DNA of 64,000 bases, taken from contig NC_092569.1 in the NCBI RefSeq assembly GCF_037975245.1, positions 35,933,168 to 35,997,167 of the forward strand, written 5' to 3'. Positions 57,545 to 64,000 of this stretch are shown piece by piece. Position numbers and translations under genes: made by a program. A model generated the notes under the pieces. The model was given only the letters and a program-made list of their open reading frames with translations. It was not told the DNA's origin and did no database searches. Origin of the DNA: Apostichopus japonicus (lineage: Eukaryota > Echinodermata > Holothuroidea > Aspidochirotida > Stichopodidae). Every line of letters starts with the position of its first letter. Within the stretch, counting starts at the first letter, position 1.

Positions 57545-58823
57545 TAGGCCTGAGTCGGCTAAACCCAGATACCCAACCCAACATTAGGGTACACGAATCA
57601 AAAATGCACCAAACGGGTACCCGTTTTCTGGGGGGGAAATCGCTAACTGCTACGCGAGTGCTTTCAATAATACCGTAGGTCTGCATGTTTTGATTAATCA
57701 AGACATGTGAATACGAAAGATTAATTTCATGAAATAACTTTCTTGTAGTCTGGTATTTTTAATTACATACTATTTCAAGTGTTAGCCATTCTTAATGATT
57801 CTTTTACGAGTGTGGATAAAATCACTCAACACTGAAAATGAAACTCAACTGAAACTACTCAAAATTAAACCTTCCATCTATCGCAACAGCAACAATGTAG
57901 TAAAAAGCTACATTCCCTCTTCAAAACATTACACATACCTTCCAAACAATAGCCAATTTCCAGCTAATTGAAAGTTGTAAACAAGGCTACTGTTAAGGCA
58001 AGATTTTCCCATTGACTTAGTGTACTGTAAGATAGCAGCAATAATGAAAGTATTCCATGGATATTTTAGTTCCAGCTAACTGCGTAACAATTTGAGCGAA
58101 TAAACAGATGGTTAGGCTAGATTTCCATGTTGACTATTTGTGATTTTAGGCTACCATGTGGTCGGATATTTGTGGGGATTTAACACAAACATAGTTTGTC
58201 TTTGTTGTCATCAAGTACAGTAGCTAGCCCTGGTAGTCCACAGCAAGTGATTCCTCAAGATCTCATATTTGTAGCTACTGTATACGGGTAAACAAAACAA
58301 AACAAAGTGGCTTTTTGCTAAACGTTTATTCTAAATGGAACATTAAGCGCTGGATCGCTTCACAGTCACGGCCGTAATGTCTGTTTAATTCAAGTTGAGA
58401 GCTGAAATTTATTACGGGAAACTCCGCCTTGGCAAATTTTGACATGGGGGATTTGAAATCAACTTACGGGAATCGCGCAATCCTGTGGCTAATGCGAACA
58501 CTGGATCGTAGTAAAAGAATCAGTTGGAAGTATTTTTTATCAAGGTTTTTCTTTATTTCACATGCATGACATCTAAACATGAAATATAGTTGTTCATAAC
58601 ATAGTTGTTCATAACATTGATTAAGAAAGGTATATTTTGGAGATGTAATGTACAGTAAGGTGGCATAGTAATCTGCCATTTATAATGTATACTGTATGTT
58701 GTGTTTGGTTAGTTCTGGGATATTTTTTTCACTATTCGGTCCAGACTTTCAGGTACCTGTTACCGGAACGGGTAATGATAACAGGTACCTGGTTCCGATT
58801 GTTTGCTACCCGACTCAGGCCTA
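57545..58823. mobile_element. Non-autonomous hAT transposon with perfect 8-bp target duplication, upstream of RNF146
   Basis: TAGGCCTGAGTCGG at 57545-57558 is matched by CCGACTCAGGCCTA at 58810-58823. GAGGACAC flanks both sides (57537-57544 and 58824-58831). Subterminal GGGTACCCGTTTTC and GGTACCTGTTACCGGAACGG words are typical hAT subterminal repeats. No transposase frame was found in 1.28 kb. It lies only 180 bases upstream of the main RNF146 coding exon, where that gene's promoter or first exon might be expected. Confidence 0.9.
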
Positions 58824-58944
58824 GAGGACACAGGATAGAAGTTTATACTACTGTAACTAGATAAATACATTGCTTTCAAGAATTACCGATTTCACAAGAA
58901 ATACTTTAACCTTGGTATAGCTTCTGTTATGTACTCGTTAAAAA

Positions 58945-60764
58945 TAGTGTTGCTACGATAATCGTTTTCAATATCGGTATTGGCCGATATTTGCAATATC
59001 GGCAGCATATCGGTATCGGTAAATTTTGCCTAATTGCCGATAACAGCAAACCGATATTGAACTTTTCTTTTTAACAGCAGAGCTACTTCTTTATACTTGC
59101 AATGATTTGTTAATCTGTCCAAGACGATCCATTACTTTAGCGTCAGTTAAACTCAGATTCATTTCCGATTAATATCCATGTAGACCTGACCCTCCGTAAC
59201 CTCTAAAAACACGTCTACGGCGCGCGAATATAACCAATGACCTTCGTTCGTGAACCTTGGCCTACACACAGCATTAGTGCAGCATACATACACTGTACTA
59301 ACCATTCATTTTCCCAAAGGCCTCCGTGAAAACCTTGAACATGATGCATAACTGCACAGTTCAGCAGTGTTGGAAAACCTTGTTCAATTTTCGCGAACAC
59401 ACTGCCGATTTCCCGCCTGTGTTCGCCCAGCGAACACGCCGAGCATCCGTAGCGTGCGAGCATAAAGGCGTGGTGTCCAGGGGCCCGCCATAGGGCCTTG
59501 GTGGGGTCATGGGGGTAGAACCCCTCGTGGGAAAATTTTGGCATTTTTTGCGTGTCTGGCGATGAAAAAAATTCGCAGTTGCGTATGCAAAATACTGACA
59601 ACTTTTTTTATTTTAATTGTCACGAAACTGATGAAAATTTTAAAATGACAAGTTAGAGTAGCTATATTATGTTATAAAATGAAACGAGATTTAATCTGTG
59701 TTTCAATCTTTAAAAAGTACACATTACAAAACCTCCGATGTTATGAAACAAACAACGTTCAGCAAAGCCCTGTTTCTAGACTGCCTAACAATGAATAGTG
59801 TGCACTATGCGTACATTTTTACAACTGCAATGTTTAACCCTATACCCAACTACCACGGTTCATGTGCTGTGAATTTTCACAAGTATATACCTTCCCACAC
59901 AACTGTGAGCTCATCCCCAGTGAAACACCTGTTTGTTAACATTTTTTGGCACGTTGCCAGGGAACTTTTTAGTTACGTGAGATCCGTAACCGCCGAGGTG
60001 GTTAGGCTATTTGCTATACACTTAAGTATGGTAGGATATAATTTTTTCCGTATTTTTGGAAAAATTTTCTAGAAAATACTTTCTTTTTCCCCCGCTTAAC
60101 AACAGATTTGGTCTTACGGTATATTCATAAATGGATGCACTAGAGCCTTGTTTACATGACATTAGTTGCATTTAGTACGATATGCCAGTTTTGCGTGAAT
60201 TTTTCGAAAGTGTTTTGCTCGATCTTTCGTAATATTTGAAAGGTGTACCACCTTACTTTCCGTACACAATTGGTCATTTCTCTACTGATTTTCAGTTTTT
60301 TTCTCTATTCGGTCAAGTGAATAAGTTGTACATTGAGTATAAACACAATAAATTTTAACTTTTACATTGTGATTGACAGTTCGAACCTAATTAAGATGCA
60401 ATTTTGCAAGCATACGTTAACACTGTAGCTACTTGTAAGTCTTTACGAATTAAGGCTCACATTTACTGCGTCCATTTTATTATCGTGTGCAGCGCTGCAG
60501 TGAAAAAGATTCCGGTTGGATTTCAATTACCATTTTCTTTTTCAAAATCAGGAAAAAAGTCATTCCTTTCAACTTAGGACAAAAGGAAAACAAAACACCA
60601 TATTTTGTTGTTTACTTGAAGATTTATTTGTGAATGTATGCATGACTAAAGAGTACGATTTTGCCTTTATTTTGTCTGTTAAAAAATATCGGTATCGTAT
60701 CGGTATCGGACCGATATTGGGATGATAATATCGGATATCGGCCAAAACCGATATTGGTAATATC
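58945..60764. mobile_element. hAT-like element rich in TATCGG, right end cut by a copia insertion
   Basis: The left end TAGTGTTGCTACGATAATCG is followed by dense repeats of AATATCGGTATTGGCCGATA. The right side (60685-60764) has the inverted counterpart: ATCGGTATCGGACCGATATTGG up to ACCGATATTGGTAATATC. It stops where the complement of the left end would need about 12 more bases (GTAGCAACACTA). That is exactly where the LTR retrotransposon begins. Internal frames at 59215-59601 (minus) and 59698-60072 (plus) are not recognised as transposase. Confidence 0.7.
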
Positions 60765-60897
60765 TGTTGATGTATGTAAACTTATTTGTGTGCATCCTGT
60801 TCTCTGTTACCACGTTTCTATGTTACACATACTGCATTACTCTCTCTTGCCTTATCTGAATAAAACGTGACAGATCCTACTTTTATTGTTGAAATCA
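60765..60897 (+). repeat. Candidate 5' LTR of the copia element
   Basis: It begins TG at 60765 and contains AATAAA at 60859-60864. A CA end could be at 60897 (133 bp) or 60872 (108 bp). The 3' LTR lies outside the window, so the border cannot be checked here. No standard TGG primer-binding site follows, which is not unusual for copia elements primed by internal tRNA fragments. Confidence 0.45.
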
Positions 60898-60910
60898 TCT
60901 TTCCACCGTC

Positions 60911-62380
60911 ATGGCGTCTACAACAGGTTATGGGCCCAGGCATCGGCTTTTATTTGACGGTGATGAGGAGAAGTATGAACTGTGGGAGATAAAATTCCTA
61001 GGCCACATGCGATTACAAAAGCTTCACAAAATAATTTTACCGTCGGAGGACGAAGTTGATGAAGAGAAAAATGCAGAAGCTTTCGCGGAACTAGTTCAAT
61101 GCCTAGATGACAGAAGCCTATCGTTAGTTATTCGTGACGCGAAGGACAACGGTAGAAGAGCCCTAGAGATTCTTCGTGAACATTATCTATCTAAGGGGAA
61201 GTCGAGAATTATTTCTCTTTACACAGAGTTAACCTCCTTAAAGAAGGCGAATGACGAGAGCGTGACTGACTACATGATAAGAGCTGAAACGGCGGCGACT
61301 TCACTCAAATCGTCTGGTGAGGTTATAAGTGACAGTCTACTGATTGCAATGGTTCTGAAAGGGTTACCAAGCGAGTTTAAGTCCTTTTCTACTGTGATCA
61401 CACAAAAAGACAAAGTCCTAAAGTTCAGCGAGTTCAAGGTTGCCCTTAGAAGTTTCGAAGAAACAGAGAAGTCTTGTGGTCGACAATCCAGGGATGATAG
61501 TGTCATGAAGATGGAAAGCACATGGACATCAAAAACAAACGACCGACAGCTGAAGTCAAGCGACACCAGGAAACATGGAGGATTCAACGGGGCATGCTAT
61601 ACATGTGGAAAGCATGGACACAGGGCAGCAGACTGCCGAGCTAATGACCAAAAGAGTAAGAAGAGATGGTGTGACATATGCAAGAAGAGTAACCACGACA
61701 CAAAATGGTGTAGGAGGAAAGATTCGGTTAAAACTTTGGACAACTCCCAAAATGATGTTAAAGGTGAACACCATTTTCTCTTCAAGGTGGGCTTCGATAC
61801 CGATCAACTAGATAGGGTACATGAAGCAAAAGGTCTGTTAGTAGATTGTGGGGCAACAACCCACATAATTAATGATGAGTCAAAGTTTGTAAGATTTGAA
61901 GATAACTTCAATCCCAGTGACCATTACATTGAGTTAGCTGATGGCAGTAGAAACAACAATGTTGCCATAAAGAGAGGTGATGCTCAAATTTCACTTGTAG
62001 ATTCGACTGGTAAAACCCAAACAGCCATCTTAGAAAATGCATTATATGTACCATCCTTTAAGCAAAATATCTTTTCGGTGCAAGCTGCAACTGAAAAGGG
62101 TGCTTCTGTTCAATTTAAGCCAAATGCTGCAGAGTTGGTGAGTCCAGAAGGCACCAAATTTAATATCGAGAGAAATGGTCGTCTGTATTACCTGAATAAT
62201 ACAATCTCCAATAAGATTGCATCCCATACTTTGAAAGAATGGCATGAAATTCTTGGCCATTGTAATGTAAAAGATGTGCTCAAACTGAAAGATGTCGTAG
62301 AGGGTATGAATATTACTGACCAAGCACGATTTGGATTGTGGCATCTGCATAGAGGGCAAAATGACACAGTATCGAAATAG
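60911..62380 (+). CDS. Copia gag, protease and start of integrase (frame broken at about 62330)
   Basis: The ATG at 60911 opens a 489-codon frame. About residues 1-190: copia-type gag (UBN2-like, with YELWEIKFLGHM and SVTDYMIRAETAATSLKSSG). Residues about 230-243: CCHC knuckle CYTCGKHGHRAADC. A second Cys/His cluster WCDICKKSNHDTKWC follows. Residues about 310-322: protease active site LLVDCGATTHIIN. Near 445: GAG-pre-integrase histidines (EWHEILGH). From codon 475 the sequence loses similarity and stops within 16 codons, while the neighbouring +1 frame continues with the matching Cys pair and integrase core. One extra base near 62330-62334 is the simplest explanation. Confidence 0.9.
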   Translation: MASTTGYGPRHRLLFDGDEEKYELWEIKFLGHMRLQKLHKIILPSEDEVDEEKNAEAFAELVQCLDDRSLSLVIRDAKDNGRRALEILREHYLSKGKSRIISLYTELTSLKKANDESVTDYMIRAETAATSLKSSGEVISDSLLIAMVLKGLPSEFKSFSTVITQKDKVLKFSEFKVALRSFEETEKSCGRQSRDDSVMKMESTWTSKTNDRQLKSSDTRKHGGFNGACYTCGKHGHRAADCRANDQKSKKRWCDICKKSNHDTKWCRRKDSVKTLDNSQNDVKGEHHFLFKVGFDTDQLDRVHEAKGLLVDCGATTHIINDESKFVRFEDNFNPSDHYIELADGSRNNNVAIKRGDAQISLVDSTGKTQTAILENALYVPSFKQNIFSVQAATEKGASVQFKPNAAELVSPEGTKFNIERNGRLYYLNNTISNKIASHTLKEWHEILGHCNVKDVLKLKDVVEGMNITDQARFGLWHLHRGQNDTVSK

Positions 62381-64000
62381 AGAGCCTGACAAGCGTGCTT
62401 GTTCTATTTTGGAACTTGTGCATTGTGACTTAGCAGGCCCGATTGAACCTATTGCCCGTGATGATTTTCGATATGCAATGAGTTTTGTTGATGACTATTC
62501 TGGCCTTATTATGGTGTATTTCTTGAGAGAAAAGAGTGACACCCTGCTTGCAACTGAAAAATTCCTGGCCGATATTGCACCACATGGCTCTGTAAAATGT
62601 ATTAGAAGTGATCAAGGGGGTGAATTTGTGTCAAAAGCATTTGAATCTTTGCTTGTAAAGAATCATATCAAACACGAAAAGTCAGCGCCATATTCCCCAC
62701 ATCAAAATGGTACTGCTGAAAGAGCATGGCGTTCACTGTTTGAGATGGCAAGATGTTTACTGTTACAGTCACAGTTGCCAAAGGCACTGTGGACTTATGC
62801 TGTTATGTTTACAGCATATGTTCGTAACAGATGTTACAACTCAAGACTTCAGAAAACCCCATTTGAGTTATTTACCGGCCAAAAACCCAACATTAGTGGT
62901 ATGCATGTTTTCGGTACCATCTGTTATGCCTACATACAAAACAAGAAAAAATTAGATGCTAGAAGTGAAAGAGGAATTTTCATAGGCTATGACAAGGGAA
63001 GTCCAGCTTATCTTGTCTATTTTCCTGAAAGCCAACTAATCAAGAGAGTCAGGTGTGTTAAGTTTCCAAAGAGAGCTGACATTGTTTCTAGTGGTGATAA
63101 GTCTAGTGATCTAGCAAGTAACCCAATTGATGATGATAGCCTCATTATGAGAAATAAACCAGAGTCCGTCACAGAGGAAGAACCACCTGTTCAAGCTAGT
63201 GATAGGAGACACGAAGCTGTTAATCAAAATGTCAACCCTGAGCATATTGCAAGGGAACAGTCTGACCAAGAGAGTAGTAGTTCTCAGAGGTACCCACGTA
63301 GGGAACGAAAAAGCCCTAAGTGTCTTGAAGATTACAGCATTGATAATGATGACAGTGTAAACTATTCAATACATTATTGCTACAGGTTAGCTGATGTACC
63401 AAAGACATACCAAGAAGCTATCACTTGCCCTGCCTCAAGTGACTGGCAGAAAGCTATGAAGGATGAGATGAGTGCCTTGAGAGAGAATGACACTTTCGAA
63501 TTAAATCCCCTACCAGAAGGTAGGAAGGTAGTGGGAGGTCGATGGGTTTATGCTGTAAAACTTGGCCCAAATGATGAAGAGCAATATAAAGCTCGCTATG
63601 TTGCTAAGGGATTTTCCCAATTACCCAATGTTGACTACAATGAGACATTCTCTCCGACAGCACGAATCTCATCCATCCGAGCGTTGATGCAATTGAGTAT
63701 TCAACATAACTTAATTGTCCACCAAATGGATGTTAAGACGGCTTATTTAAATGCTCCAATAGATTGTGAACTTTATGTCGAACAACCAGAAGGTTTTGCA
63801 GTAAGTGGTAAGAATGGTGAGAAGTTGGTCTGCAGACTGAAGAAGTCATTATATGGTCTGAAGCAAAGTGGTCGAAATTGGAATAGCCTTTTGCATTCCT
63901 ACTTTGTTGGGGAGAGTTATTCTCAATCACTTGTAGACCCTTGTGTGTATACTAAACATGAAGAAAATGATATGACCATAATTCTTGTCTGGGTTGATGA
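62334..64000 (+). CDS. Copia integrase and reverse transcriptase (continuation in +1 frame, 3' partial)
   Basis: Open without stop to the window edge. CGIC completes the integrase zinc site. The catalytic triad is seen as VHCDLAGP, then IRSDQGGEF, then HQNGTAERAWRS. A variable linker with many Ser, Asp and Glu follows. The RVT_2 domain begins near 63445 with DWQKAMKDEMSAL, then GGRWVYAVK, YKARYVAKGFSQ, HQMDVKTAYLNAPI and KKSLYGLKQSGRNW. The last visible codons are VWVD at the polymerase catalytic VDD site. RNase H and the 3' LTR lie beyond base 64000. Confidence 0.93.

Larger units (their letters stand above)
60765..64000 (+). mobile_element. Ty1/copia LTR retrotransposon, 5' part, runs off the window
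   Basis: Order seen: a short candidate LTR beginning TGTTGATG, gag with two zinc-binding knuckles, aspartic protease, integrase, then RVT_2 reverse transcriptase. Integrase before reverse transcriptase defines copia rather than gypsy. The short LTR recalls the GalEa group known from marine animals, but placement in that clade is inference. ATATC at 60760-60764 would be the 5-bp target duplication. Reading frames are almost intact, so the insertion is young. Confidence 0.92.

Noticed and set aside
59215..60072. Two frames of about 125 codons inside the TATCGG element as transposase remnants
   Set aside because: No hAT transposase or zinc-finger BED motif could be seen in either.

Overview
The window is eukaryotic nuclear DNA from an animal. 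It has AT-rich non-coding sequence, GT-AG introns of roughly 0.25 to 7 kb, metazoan gene families, several DNA-transposon and SINE families, and many short tandem arrays. Frequent TAGGCCTA-like and TACTGTA-like words and the gene content make me favour a marine deuterostome invertebrate such as an echinoderm. That is inference, not proof. All homology calls were made by eye from remembered family features; no search was run.

Layout. (1) 405-10780, plus strand: the last 13 coding exons of a DHX36 (RHAU) type DEAH-box helicase, about 620 residues from before motif IV to the stop. The N-terminal half lies upstream of the window. (2) 10781-15954: intergenic DNA with a minisatellite, two inverted-repeat elements and a LINE 3' fragment nested inside one of them. 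(3) 15955-38636, plus strand: a complete 14-exon coding region (467 aa) for a NIPA-family magnesium transporter closest to NIPAL2, with large repeat-filled introns. (4) 38637-45672: intergenic or 3' UTR, with two inverted-repeat elements. (5) 45673-51609, plus strand: a complete five-exon, 311-aa homologue of human C8orf74, with a hAT element carrying a SINE in intron 2 and another SINE in intron 3. (6) 51610-56556: intergenic, with minisatellites and an old duplication. (7) 56557-57362, minus strand: the main coding exon of an RNF146 (Iduna) RING-WWE ubiquitin ligase whose start exon I could not place. (8) 57545-58823: a hAT-type element with a perfect 8-bp target duplication. (9) 58945-60764: a second hAT-like element, interrupted near its right end by (10) 60765-64000, a Ty1/copia LTR retrotransposon that runs off the window and has one frameshift in pol.

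The four host genes do not form a pathway that I can see: an RNA helicase for G-quadruplex nucleic acid, a membrane magnesium transporter, an uncharacterised protein and a PAR-dependent E3 ligase. They appear to be ordinary neighbours separated by transposon-rich DNA. I see no credible new multi-gene system. The most interesting items are the nested transposons with readable target duplications, a 58-bp perfect palindrome, and two splice-site oddities in the NIPAL2-like gene: a hairpin between two in-frame donors, and a decayed duplicate of an exon start with its acceptor.
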